A DNA stretch of 18,808 nucleotides, from assembly GCA_050115915.1 (NCBI GenBank), contig JASFPP010000063.1, forward strand, positions 1-18,808, written 5' to 3'. How positions within the stretch are numbered: position 1 is the first letter of the stretch; each line of letters opens with the position of its first letter. Position numbers and translations under genes: made by a program. Shown here in pieces: positions 1 to 7,908 of the stretch. The notes beneath the pieces are model-generated. The model saw nothing but the letters and a program-made list of their open reading frames with translations. It was not told the origin of the DNA and did not search any database. Origin of the DNA: WTAW01 sp050115915 (GTDB lineage: Bacteria > Acidobacteriota > Aminicenantia > Aminicenantales > Aminicenantaceae).

Positions 1-185
1 CCGGAAAGCGTTGTGCTCCCAAACCAAGTATGCATATTGACCGGTACGATCCAAACTTTCGCTCCAGTGAGCTCCTGCAAAAATCGCTGCATTGTGCGGT
101 AGGTGCTCTCAGAACTCAGGAATCCCCCCATCAAAATAATGGGCTGTTCCTGTTTGGGAGCTTTTTTAGGTATCTTCTTAATCAG
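1..185 (-). CDS. alpha/beta-hydrolase-like protein, N-terminal part (cut by window edge)
   Basis: An open frame runs leftward off the window just after (and overlapping) the PlsY-like gene. It encodes a basic N-terminus, then PIILMGGFLSSESTYRTMQ and later TGAKVWIVPVNMHTWFGST. A hydrophobic strand ending in GGF, a Tyr-containing helix and a second strand ending in VP with a nearby Trp match the first strands of lipase/esterase-type alpha/beta hydrolases. The Ser nucleophile would lie outside the window, so the assignment is tentative. The frame follows a TGA and has no ATG before the Met in LMGGF (131-129), which seems too late because it cuts the first strand. A CTG at 185-183 or another non-ATG codon, translated by coupling to the upstream stop at 178, is possible. 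The gene appears to be the third member of the operon that begins with the phosphotransferase-like gene. Confidence 0.45.
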   Translation of the reverse strand, partial: MIKKIPKKAPKQEQPIILMGGFLSSESTYRTMQRFLQELTGAKVWIVPVNMHTWFGSTTLS

Positions 186-921
186 ACTTGATATTTTTTT
201 CGGCCTTTTTTTTCAGAATTCCCAGCTTTTTGGCCATTTTTATCAGCCCACGCCCCATACCCTGGAGCTGAAAAACCTCCACGGGATCATCCCATTTTTC
301 TTCATTCTTGATCTTTATCCATTTTTTCCACTCTGGAATCATGGCAATGGCAAAGATGATATTCACAAAAACGGCATAAAGCACATAATGGATATTGTTC
401 GTCCGAAACCAAAGCCAGGGAATGATAAGCCAAACACCAGCCATATACGCCACCAGCACATCCCTGAAAGCGATCAATCCTACAAGCATGCCGAGGATAG
501 CGGTTGCAAAAACCCCAATCCAATCGAGCACAAAAAGACCACCGTAAATGGCAGATACCCCTCGACCGCCTTTAAATCGATGGTAAACCGGCCATATGTG
601 GCCGATCAAACCCGCTGCCGCAACGAATAAAAAATAGGGTTGCTCGGGGAAAAGGATTTTGGCCACGAGGGTGGGGATTGCGACTTTCAGGACATCGAGC
701 ACATAGGTTAAAAAACCGTATTTCGATCCGATGTGATGAGAGACAGTTGTGGCACTTATTGTAGCTGAGCTCATAGTCTTATCGCTTCCCTCAAGTGACA
801 AGACAGTGGTTTCGGGCAGAGGTTTTCCTGGAGCAAACACTCGTGTCACCAGGCGCGCAGACGACATCGAGCCGATCAAGTAGCCTGCAATTGCTGCTAA
901 AGCTCCATGCATAATGTCCAT
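178..921 (-). CDS. PlsY-like glycerol-3-phosphate acyltransferase family protein with degenerate motif 2
   Basis: This is a polytopic inner-membrane protein of the PlsY family, whose known members transfer an acyl group from acyl-phosphate to glycerol-3-phosphate. Motif 1 (GYLIGSMSSARLV, residues 13-25) and motif 3 (GHIWPVYHRFKGGRGV, residues 107-122) are well conserved. Motif 2, normally GSGNPGATN followed by Arg, reads SSATISATTVSH at residues 51-62. It aligns without gaps to E. coli PlsY, and the downstream D-V-L-K is kept (76-79). The Asn, Pro, Gly and Arg that normally bind phosphate are therefore replaced. The protein has 247 residues against about 200 for typical PlsY, with a charged Lys-rich C-terminal tail. 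A purine-rich AAGGGGG lies 7 nt before the ATG and overlaps the stop of the upstream gene (gap 12 bp), so translation is probably coupled. It may be an acyltransferase with a changed substrate or a non-catalytic paralogue. Family membership is confident; function is not. Confidence 0.85.
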   Translation of the reverse strand: MDIMHGALAAIAGYLIGSMSSARLVTRVFAPGKPLPETTVLSLEGSDKTMSSATISATTVSHHIGSKYGFLTYVLDVLKVAIPTLVAKILFPEQPYFLFVAAAGLIGHIWPVYHRFKGGRGVSAIYGGLFVLDWIGVFATAILGMLVGLIAFRDVLVAYMAGVWLIIPWLWFRTNNIHYVLYAVFVNIIFAIAMIPEWKKWIKIKNEEKWDDPVEVFQLQGMGRGLIKMAKKLGILKKKAEKNIKSD

Positions 922-933
922 CGCTAGTCCCCC

Positions 934-3447
934 TTACATTTCTTGAATATGTTTGAGATAGACTCTCCCTGTATCTCCATCGACAGTGAGAGGCTGTCCA
1001 TCTTTGATGATATCTGTAGCTTTGTTGATACTCACAACGGCAGGAATTGCATATTCTCGGGCAATAATGGCTGTATGCGAAAGCAGTCCACCCGTTTCGG
1101 CAATGATTCCTCCAACCCCTGGGAAAAGAGGCGTCCACCCCACATCGGTAAAAGGAATGATAAGAATGTCATTTGCGGTCAGGCTTCCTTCCACCTGAGT
1201 AGGATCTTTGATGATGCGTGCATAACCTTGTATCTTACCCGTGCTTACGCTAATTCCAGATAAATATTCCTCATCGCTGAGACCCGATGGCTTCCTCTCG
1301 GGAATTTGAGTCCCCGTAAGCGTTACAGGCAGATCGATTTTTGCATCGTCTGCGAGTTTCTTTTTTCTTTCATCGATGCGTTTATGGGCATCTTCTGAGC
1401 TCATTTTCCCCACAATCAGATGCTTTAGCTCATCATAGTATAAAAAGAAAATATCCGAATCCTGCTCAATTTTTCCCCCGGACACTAAATGCTGGGCTAA
1501 GGTAAGCAATTGGCGTCGCATGAGATAAGTCTCTTCCGACATGAGAAAGCTTGTTTGTTCCCTCAGCTGGATATATTTTGTCGTAGATTTTAACAACCGA
1601 TCAAAAAACAGCCGTCGGGGAACACTCAAATTTTTGCGGATCTGTATGATGTTCTCGTCCCGGATCCTCTCGACACTTTTGACAGCAGGTGCCGCAGGGA
1701 GGGCAGCCAACCGTCCAATGGATCTCCAAACGATGATCGGATTTTCGATCCAAGGGATTTCAGAAAAATCGGATCCATTTGCACTCAAAAAACCATATCT
1801 CTTCAAAAAATCATCTATTTGACTCACAAGAAATTCGCCCTGTTGATCCTGGATAAGTGCTTCCCGAATGTCTCTGTCCGTATCTTTGTCCAGCATATCT
1901 TTAAGTTCCGGAGGGAGATCTCTGGCCGAATTGGCAATTTCCATAAGTATGGTATTCGGCTCAAGGGCTTTCAGATTCACCAGACCACTGATGATCGTAC
2001 TGGGATTTATTCCTGTTGAGCTTCGTTTAACCATCCGGCTGATCAACTTGTTCCTGATCGTCATATTCATCGGACCGATAAATATGTACCATTGAGATTT
2101 GCTGTGTAGATCGAGCAATGAGTCAAAATGCTTCAACAAACTTGATGGATTCTCCTTACTCCAATCGGCTTGCCGGTAAAAATCCAAGTCTTGATTATTC
2201 GTTTCAACGAAGCGAGAAATTTCCTTCAACACCCGAGAGTAGCGCCAGCAGACACGAAACAAACGGAACATCGCAGGTAATTTTTTAAGATCCAAGGAAA
2301 AGCGGCGCTCCTCCGCCTTCTCTTCACGAGTCATCATCTCGAAGAAATTCGAGGGGAGTCCGGCCTGTGCGAGCAAATCTCCAAAGCCAGTCATATCCGC
2401 ATATACCCTTGAATGGATCCGGATGATGAGTCGGGCAAAATCCAATTCCAAAGACCCGAGCAATTCCCTGAAGAGGCGCCCAAATACATTCCGAATCATC
2501 GAACGGTATTTTGTTGACCAGAGGAGAGGTTTGATCAATCCCGGACACATATCGGAGACCAATCTGCATGAATATATTTTTTCCCTATGTCTTGCTGTGA
2601 TCGGACGGGACTGAAGGATATAGAAATCTTTTCCATCGTAAGCCCATTCTACGTCCTGAGGTTCTCCTATGCGGTGCGCAATATCCGAGACAAGTTTTGC
2701 CAGCTTTTCGATATTGGGCTCTGAAAGGACAGGTAAATCCGTATTCATATACTTCAATTTCTGGATCTCTCCTCGGTCGTCAACCTCATAACGATCAGGC
2801 TCTACTTGTCCTTGAACAACCTTATCTCCAAGGCCATGAGTCGCCTCTATGATGACGTCATTCTTACCTGTCAGTGGATCTATACTAAAGGCAACTCCAG
2901 CGGCTTGAGAGTTAACCATTCGCTGGACAACGACAGCCATGGAAAGATCACGCTGGATCCCGCCAGCTCCGATGGAGCTCTTCTCCGTCCTGTACTTCCA
3001 TAAACGCCAGTTGAAGCACGAGGAGAGACATTTTTGAACCGCATCGAAAACGCCTTCTTCTCCTTCCACATCGAGCACCGTATCCAATTGACCGGCATAA
3101 GATCCGGCTGAGGAATCCTCTTCGAGCAGAGATGACCGGACTGCAACCTTCCCCCCCAATTTTTTATATTCTCCGGATACTGAGTTTTTCATGCCAGGAG
3201 GCAGATCAGAATCCAGCAAACGCGTGCGAATATTTTCGAGTGTTTCTTGAGTGAACGGCTGATTCTCGCTACTTGTATGAGCTAACTGCTGTAGTAAATA
3301 TTCTTGCAAGGCCGGTGCGCATACAACAAAACCAGAGGGGACGGGAAATCCCGCTTGGATCAATCGCGCAAGACCAGCCCCCTTTCCTCCAGATAATTCC
3401 TCATTGCAAGCAAGTTTTTGATTTATAGTTAGGGTATAACGTCGCAT
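934..3447 (-). CDS. PEP-utilizing / rifampin phosphotransferase-like ATP-grasp and phosphohistidine-swivel enzyme
   Basis: The protein has an N-terminal ATP-grasp (PPDK_N) domain over roughly the first 300 residues. Visible motifs are GGKGAGLARLIQAGFPVPSG, VAVRSSLLEEDSSAGSYAGQ, AGVAFSIDPLTG and DVEWAYDGKDFYILQSRPIT. A helical middle region of about 400 residues follows. A C-terminal swivelling domain carries GGLLSHTAIIAREYAIPAVV, whose His (codon 1077-1075) is the expected phosphorylated residue. This order (ATP-grasp, middle, His domain last) and the lack of a C-terminal PEP-binding barrel match rifampin phosphotransferase-type enzymes, which phosphorylate a substrate bound to the middle domain with ATP, rather than PEP synthase. 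The substrate cannot be read from the sequence. The frame extends to a TTG at 3513, but that TTG is the first half of a TTGACA promoter element whose -10 also lies inside the extended frame. The ATG at 3447 (837 residues) is therefore preferred. It is first in an apparent operon with the PlsY-like gene. Confidence 0.85.
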   Translation of the reverse strand: MRRYTLTINQKLACNEELSGGKGAGLARLIQAGFPVPSGFVVCAPALQEYLLQQLAHTSSENQPFTQETLENIRTRLLDSDLPPGMKNSVSGEYKKLGGKVAVRSSLLEEDSSAGSYAGQLDTVLDVEGEEGVFDAVQKCLSSCFNWRLWKYRTEKSSIGAGGIQRDLSMAVVVQRMVNSQAAGVAFSIDPLTGKNDVIIEATHGLGDKVVQGQVEPDRYEVDDRGEIQKLKYMNTDLPVLSEPNIEKLAKLVSDIAHRIGEPQDVEWAYDGKDFYILQSRPITARHREKIYSCRLVSDMCPGLIKPLLWSTKYRSMIRNVFGRLFRELLGSLELDFARLIIRIHSRVYADMTGFGDLLAQAGLPSNFFEMMTREEKAEERRFSLDLKKLPAMFRLFRVCWRYSRVLKEISRFVETNNQDLDFYRQADWSKENPSSLLKHFDSLLDLHSKSQWYIFIGPMNMTIRNKLISRMVKRSSTGINPSTIISGLVNLKALEPNTILMEIANSARDLPPELKDMLDKDTDRDIREALIQDQQGEFLVSQIDDFLKRYGFLSANGSDFSEIPWIENPIIVWRSIGRLAALPAAPAVKSVERIRDENIIQIRKNLSVPRRLFFDRLLKSTTKYIQLREQTSFLMSEETYLMRRQLLTLAQHLVSGGKIEQDSDIFFLYYDELKHLIVGKMSSEDAHKRIDERKKKLADDAKIDLPVTLTGTQIPERKPSGLSDEEYLSGISVSTGKIQGYARIIKDPTQVEGSLTANDILIIPFTDVGWTPLFPGVGGIIAETGGLLSHTAIIAREYAIPAVVSINKATDIIKDGQPLTVDGDTGRVYLKHIQEM

Positions 3448-3484
3448 TAGATAATCGCTTATACCTTGTATAGCCCCGGCATTT

Positions 3485-3513
3485 TCTATAACACAGCCCA
3501 AAACTGATGTCAA
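3485..3513 (-). promoter_or_regulatory. sigma70-type promoter of the phosphotransferase-like/PlsY-like operon
   Basis: Reading leftward, TTGACA (3513-3508) and TATAGA (3490-3485) are separated by exactly 17 bp, which is close to consensus. The predicted transcript start near 3478 leaves about 30 nt of leader before the ATG at 3447. The site lies inside the longest open frame, which argues against the upstream TTG start. Confidence 0.65.
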
Positions 3514-3620
3514 ACGAGGGACAATCCTCTCTTAAGGGCAGTTTGCATTCGTTCATTGGCTGATTCCGGACAGTTTTCGGATTATAAAATACCTGTAGAT
3601 TCAAGTATAGAGGATAGATA

Positions 3621-4310
3621 CTACCATATTTTGGGCAGCAGCCGGTACTGGACTTTTTTAGCATATGCTGGGTATCCCGATAATTCTTTCTGTAAAGCAG
3701 AGTCCTCCAAAACTGTCCGCAAGATCAAAAGAACAACAACACAGGCGGAAGGGACAACAGCCCACAAGGAGCCGAGAACAAGTGCGATCGAAACAACCAT
3801 CAAGGCAATCCCTAAATAGCCGGGGTGTCTTATGTACCGGTAAGGTCCGGATTTTATAACCTCGTGTCCATCTTCACTTTGAATGCTCACCGTGCTCGTG
3901 TAGAACCGATTGACCTTGATCGCCCAAAAATGGAGGGAACTTGAGAGGAGGTACAAGACATAACCCAAGGGATAGATCAACAGAGGAATAGGATGACTCC
4001 AGTGAAAGCGCCCTGCATCCAAAGTGGCAGTGATAATGATCGCCAAATTCATCGGTCCAAAAAACGCCCAAAAAAGCTTATCCCACCATTTCGTTTCAGA
4101 GCCTGGTTTTGTCCGCTCCTTCATGATTTCCGATATATCGGGAAATTTAAGGAATAAGGTTAAAACTATAAAAAAATTCACGACCCCGAACACCCAGCCT
4201 TGCCAATAGTTGATCCGGCCGGCAATCGAAAACATAAGAGCGAGCATTATGACTAGAGCCAAAAAGCCCTTGACCAAAATACCCAGATCTTTGGATTTTC
4301 TTTGTTCCAT
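3621..4310 (-). CDS. ICMT/PEMT-family membrane methyltransferase
   Basis: This integral-membrane protein of 229 residues has hydrophobic segments near residues 13-30, 36-50, 85-100, 110-125 and 165-195. Its C-terminal half carries the S-adenosylmethionine-binding signature of the isoprenylcysteine carboxyl methyltransferase and phospholipid methyltransferase superfamily: SGPYRYIRHPGYLGI, then LEDSALQKELSGYPAYAKKV and a terminal RLLPKIW. Bacterial members of this family have many or unknown substrates, including lipids and small molecules, so no substrate is assigned. It starts 67 bp after the DegV-fusion gene and could share its transcript. No clear ribosome-binding site is visible before the ATG. 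A promoter for the next operon lies downstream. Confidence 0.85.
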   Translation of the reverse strand: MEQRKSKDLGILVKGFLALVIMLALMFSIAGRINYWQGWVFGVVNFFIVLTLFLKFPDISEIMKERTKPGSETKWWDKLFWAFFGPMNLAIIITATLDAGRFHWSHPIPLLIYPLGYVLYLLSSSLHFWAIKVNRFYTSTVSIQSEDGHEVIKSGPYRYIRHPGYLGIALMVVSIALVLGSLWAVVPSACVVVLLILRTVLEDSALQKELSGYPAYAKKVQYRLLPKIW

Positions 4311-4377
4311 TTGATATGTGTGGCGTTGCTTTCCGGATCAATCTCCCTTGAAAATCAGATACGAAAGATCACTGAGT

Positions 4378-6156
4378 TTATTCGAACATCAAAGCGATGC
4401 CGACGGCACCGATTCCGTTGTGAACGCCAATGACCGGTGAAATATCCATGACATAAAGTGGGTCGCGGTCGATCTCTTGTTTCAACTTCCGGGCATACAT
4501 TTCCGCTCTATCCGGGTTTTTGGCATGGACGATCGAGTAATTCCAAATCTTTTGCTCTTGGCTCATCTTCCGAATTTTGCCGACAATTTTCTTCATGTTG
4601 CTCTTGCGGCTGAAAGACTTGCCTGATGCGGTAGCTTTCCCTTCAGGGTCCAAAGATACGATCGGTTTGAGATTCAGAACCTTCGCCACAAAACCCTTCA
4701 GAGGACTCACCCTTCCCCCGCGGACCATGTATTTGAGCGTCTGGACATCGACCAAAATTCTCGTTTTTGCGATCCAATCCTCAGAGGCTTCGACGATCTC
4801 GTCATGTGGCTTGCCAACTCTGATTGCCTCTGCAATCCGCAACACAATAAGTCCCAGGGACGCAGAGAGATGTTTGGAATTCAACACATCTATTTTTTTA
4901 TCCTGGACAACATTGGCAGCTTCCCGGCTTAATTTAAAAGCCCCGCTCAATCCATCGGAGATATGAACAGCCAGGATGGATTCGTAATGAGAGGCCAAAA
5001 AGGAAAAAAGGCTTTGAACGGATCCGAGCGGAGGTTGCGCGCTTTTGGGATGCTCTTTATGTGTTTCCAAAAGAGAGTAGAATTGATCGGGCAGGATGGT
5101 CACCTTGTCCAAAAACAGCGTATCTCCAAAAGAGAGATGGAACGGAACGACGTGAATCTGGAGATCATCGATCACATCTTGGGGCAGATCACATGAAGAA
5201 TCCGTGACCAAGGCGATATCTGTCTTTCGGGCGTGGCTGGCCTCATGTTGTTTGCGCATATCATCGGCTTTGATCTCGATGATCGATCCATAATCTTTAA
5301 GCAGGGCGAACAATTCTGCGGGTTTATCGGTGTGGATATGGATCCTTGCTTTCCCCGACGTCCCGGCAACAATAGCAGAACTTCCGTAGGGCCGAATTTT
5401 TTCCTTCATCCCATCGACATCGATCTTTTCCCCGACGATCAGAGCTTCGGAACAATATCTGTGGTCTATGGTCTCCCTATCGGTCAGCACATGGGGCGAG
5501 GATTCTTCCCATAAAATTTCCGGTTTTGAAAGATCCTTCAGCCTCCCCTTTTTTATAAAATTGGTTATTCCCTCGAGGAAGTCGACAAATCCCTTGGCTC
5601 CCGCGTCAACCACACCCGCCTTTGCCAGAACAGCAAGTTTTTTCGGCGTCTCCGCCAAAGATCTCTTTGCGATCTGGAGCGAATAAGACAAAAGCTCTGT
5701 GTAATCGCGTTTTTTATCTCTCTGCTGATAGACGGCATCCGCCCACTCACGCATAACGGTCAGCATCGTTCCTTCGACGGGAGACACGATCGCTGAGTAG
5801 GAATAGTGGGCCGCTCTTTTAACGGATTCGCCAAATTTACTGGTCGATATCTTTGTCACGTTTTTTAATTGGTCGCTGACTCCCTGTAAAAACTGGGCAA
5901 AAATCAGTCCCGAATTGCCGCGCGCACCGTGGATGGCAGCATCAGCGATTGACCTTAGAGTAACATCTGCGGAATGGCTCATCTTCGCCCTTTCGGATAT
6001 CGAACGGATGGTCGAGGCCAGATTCGTTCCGGTGTCGGAATCGGGAACGGGAAAGACATTGATCTTGTTCAAATAGTTTTTGTCGCTGATGACGGCGTTG
6101 CCCCCGGCAAGAAAAGCGGTGTAGAGCCGGCGGCCGTCGAGGTACTTAATCTTCAT
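4378..6156 (-). CDS. fused fatty-acid kinase: DAK2/FakA-type kinase and DegV/FakB-type binding domain
   Basis: The N-terminal 200 residues form a DhaL/DAK2 kinase domain. NVFPVPDSDTGTN (33-45) supplies the Mg-ATP-binding Asp39, Asp41 and Asn45, and HGARGNSGLIFAQFLQG starts at residue 76. A FakA-type middle domain follows (about 225-300), ending with HIHTDKPAELF and a DDMRKQHE segment. From about residue 312 to 592 comes a DegV fold with VTDSSCDLP, KSAQPPLGS (usually TSQPS), SDGLSGAF, VRGGRVSP and the terminal GVHNGIGAVGI. In Firmicutes, FakA phosphorylates fatty acids held by a separate DegV-type FakB, giving acyl-phosphate for phospholipid synthesis. Here both functions appear to sit on one 592-residue chain, and a PlsY-like gene lies downstream. 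The ATG has AGGA 7 nt upstream and a good promoter at 6229-6201. The architecture is clear; activity on fatty acids is inferred. Confidence 0.88.
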   Translation of the reverse strand: MKIKYLDGRRLYTAFLAGGNAVISDKNYLNKINVFPVPDSDTGTNLASTIRSISERAKMSHSADVTLRSIADAAIHGARGNSGLIFAQFLQGVSDQLKNVTKISTSKFGESVKRAAHYSYSAIVSPVEGTMLTVMREWADAVYQQRDKKRDYTELLSYSLQIAKRSLAETPKKLAVLAKAGVVDAGAKGFVDFLEGITNFIKKGRLKDLSKPEILWEESSPHVLTDRETIDHRYCSEALIVGEKIDVDGMKEKIRPYGSSAIVAGTSGKARIHIHTDKPAELFALLKDYGSIIEIKADDMRKQHEASHARKTDIALVTDSSCDLPQDVIDDLQIHVVPFHLSFGDTLFLDKVTILPDQFYSLLETHKEHPKSAQPPLGSVQSLFSFLASHYESILAVHISDGLSGAFKLSREAANVVQDKKIDVLNSKHLSASLGLIVLRIAEAIRVGKPHDEIVEASEDWIAKTRILVDVQTLKYMVRGGRVSPLKGFVAKVLNLKPIVSLDPEGKATASGKSFSRKSNMKKIVGKIRKMSQEQKIWNYSIVHAKNPDRAEMYARKLKQEIDRDPLYVMDISPVIGVHNGIGAVGIALMFE

Positions 6157-6200
6157 CTCAACATCCTGATCAACACAATTAGTAGAGAGTTTTCAGATTA

Positions 6201-6229
6201 TATATAAAAACTGATAGATTTTCTATCAA
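6201..6229 (-). promoter_or_regulatory. promoter of the fused fatty-acid kinase gene with overlapping operator-like palindrome
   Basis: Leftward TTGATA (6229-6224) and TATATA (6206-6201) are 17 bp apart, and the predicted start near 6194 gives a leader of about 37 nt. A perfect inverted repeat TGATAGA-TTT-TCTATCA (6212-6228, plus strand) overlaps the -35 element and spacer, a usual position for a repressor site. Confidence 0.55.
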
Positions 6230-6315
6230 TAAAAGCTTACTGTCCTCCTGCGGTTACAGACAGGAAGAAAAATTTTTTCACTAAATGTAAAAAATTTTCC
6301 CTGACAGTCACCTTT

Positions 6316-6330
6316 GCATAGAAACTATGC
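6316..6330. repeat. perfect inverted repeat GCATAG-AAA-CTATGC
   Basis: Two 6-bp arms surround a 3-bp centre, about 170 bp before the transporter start. Both this site and the one at 6212-6228 contain ATAG followed by CTAT, but with a different spacing (3 against 5 bp), so they are not clearly the same operator. Confidence 0.45.
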
Positions 6331-6358
6331 TGGCTTAAATACGTATGGCATTATTGAA

Positions 6359-6367
6359 TGGTACAAT
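6359..6367 (+). promoter_or_regulatory. possible extended -10 promoter for the APC transporter gene
   Basis: TGGTACAAT fits the extended -10 form (TG, one base, then TACAAT). No good -35 element is seen at the right distance, so this is a weak call. The predicted leader would be about 115 nt. Confidence 0.3.
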
Positions 6368-6488
6368 TTTTCTTCATTTTTGGTGGAAGATGGTTTATTC
6401 TGGTTGGTTACCAAAAATGGAACAGAGTGCCTATCGCACATTTAAAACTCGGTCGAACACCAAGATGACTTTATAAGGTCTGATTCTA

Positions 6489-7853
6489 ATGGATGATAAA
6501 ACAGACGGTAATGGTCTTGCACGAAAGCTGGGACTTTTTCCCCTGACAAACATCGTCATCGCCAACATGATCGGGGCGGGGATCTTTACGACCTCAGGAT
6601 TGTTGATGAAGGATCTGCAAAACCCCATCGTTATGATCTTGCTCTGGGTTGTTGGGGGCGCGATTGCCATCTGCGGGGCACTGAGCTATGGCGAGCTCGG
6701 TGCGGCGATCCCCCGCGCGGGTGGTGAATATGCTTTTCTTTCACAATTGTACCATCCCACATTGGGTTTTTTGAGTGGCTGGGTGTCTTTTTTCGTGGGT
6801 TTTTCTGCTCCCATCGCTGCTTCTGCCATCGGGTTTGTGGCCTACATAACACGAGCCTTCCCAGAAATTCTGCGCTTAGGGATCTTTGACGCAGACATCG
6901 AGGCCACGATTCTGAAAAAACTCTATGCGATTCTTGTCATAGCGATTTTTACAGCGGTTCATGTCAGAGGTTTAGAATTCGGTGCAAACGTCCAGAATGT
7001 GCTCACTATCCTCAAGGTGGGCCTCATCGTCGGCTTGATCTTTGCAGGATTTGCCTTTGGCCAAGGAAGCTGGGATCATTTTTCTCAAGGGATAGATTTC
7101 GACTTTGGACTGGGGGGATGGAAGGTGATCGGCCTCTCACTCATGTGGATCATGTTCGCCTACAGCGGGTGGAATGCCTCCGCCTACATCGGATCAGAGG
7201 TCAAAAATCCATCCAAAAACCTTCCGCGTTCTCTGATCATGGGAACCGGGATCGTCATTCTGCTTTATTTCTGTCTCAACCTGATCTATGTCTATGCAAG
7301 CTCCCCTACTGATATGGAAGGAGTCATATCGATCGCAGGCCTTACCGCAGGCAATCTATTCGGGCAGTCCTTTGAAAAAATTATTTCCATCATGATCTCT
7401 TTTGCCCTTTTCTCATCTCTGAGTGCCTACATCATCCTGGGGCCGCGAGTTTATTATTCGATGGCTAGAGACAAATATTTTTTCCGGTTTGCTGCAGACG
7501 TCCACAAAAAATTCGGTGTCCCGGCAAAGTCCATAGTGCTTCAGGGAGTTATCGCTGCGGTCATGGTCCTTTTCGGCACATTCGACCAGCTCCTCACCTA
7601 CATGGGATTTTCTCTGGGAATTTTCCCACTCCTTGCCGTTTTAGGTGTGTTTAAAGTCCGGCGATTGAGATTAAGCCCGTATAAAATGCCCGGTTTTCCT
7701 TTGGCGCCGGTTCTTTACATCATTGCTGGGATTACCATTCTTGTTCTTGCCTTCTTCCAGCGCCCAACGGAATCTTCGATTGCCATAGCGACAGTGCTTA
7801 TCGGGATTCCTGTGTACTTGATATTCAAGAAAAAATACAGAAACGAAGAATAG
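6489..7853 (+). CDS. APC-superfamily amino-acid permease
   Basis: This inner-membrane secondary transporter of 454 residues has about 12 hydrophobic segments. The unwound first helix motif ANMIGAGIFTTSG (25-37) and the segment SYGELGAAIPRAGGEYAFL are hallmarks of the amino acid-polyamine-organocation superfamily (LeuT fold). Later features include SGWNASAYIGSEVKNPSKNL, typical of helix 6 and the following loop, and a Lys/Arg-rich C-terminus. It most likely moves an amino acid with a cation or by exchange, but the substrate cannot be determined from sequence. The start has AAGG 10 nt upstream. It is followed after 55 bp by trmL on the same strand. Confidence 0.92.
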   Translation: MDDKTDGNGLARKLGLFPLTNIVIANMIGAGIFTTSGLLMKDLQNPIVMILLWVVGGAIAICGALSYGELGAAIPRAGGEYAFLSQLYHPTLGFLSGWVSFFVGFSAPIAASAIGFVAYITRAFPEILRLGIFDADIEATILKKLYAILVIAIFTAVHVRGLEFGANVQNVLTILKVGLIVGLIFAGFAFGQGSWDHFSQGIDFDFGLGGWKVIGLSLMWIMFAYSGWNASAYIGSEVKNPSKNLPRSLIMGTGIVILLYFCLNLIYVYASSPTDMEGVISIAGLTAGNLFGQSFEKIISIMISFALFSSLSAYIILGPRVYYSMARDKYFFRFAADVHKKFGVPAKSIVLQGVIAAVMVLFGTFDQLLTYMGFSLGIFPLLAVLGVFKVRRLRLSPYKMPGFPLAPVLYIIAGITILVLAFFQRPTESSIAIATVLIGIPVYLIFKKKYRNEE

Positions 7854-7872
7854 GGAAACGCAGAGTCAATTC

Positions 7873-7881
7873 TGATACAAT
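7873..7881 (+). promoter_or_regulatory. possible extended -10 promoter before trmL
   Basis: TGATACAAT in the 55-bp gap has the extended -10 form and resembles TGGTACAAT before the transporter gene. There is no convincing -35 box. trmL may instead be read through from the transporter gene. Confidence 0.25.
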
Positions 7882-7908
7882 AGGTAAAAACCGACTGCTG
7901 AGTGATTC

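Larger units (their letters stand above)
6157..6488. other. divergent intergenic region between kinase fusion and APC transporter genes
   Basis: This 332-bp AT-rich gap holds no supported gene. It contains the leftward promoter and palindrome at 6201-6229. It also has an AT-rich imperfect hairpin about 6271-6299 (AAAATTTTTTCAC against GTAAAAAATTTT), a second perfect inverted repeat GCATAG-AAA-CTATGC at 6316-6330, and an extended -10-like TGGTACAAT at 6359-6367 that may serve the rightward transporter gene. Confidence 0.5.

Noticed and set aside
103..630. Rightward open frame of 175 codons
   Set aside because: It lies antisense to the PlsY-like gene and the product has no recognisable domain or ribosome-binding site.
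934..3513. PEP synthase (PpsA) as the call for this gene
   Set aside because: The phosphohistidine domain is at the very C-terminus and there is no PEP-binding barrel after it. The order matches rifampin phosphotransferase-like enzymes instead.
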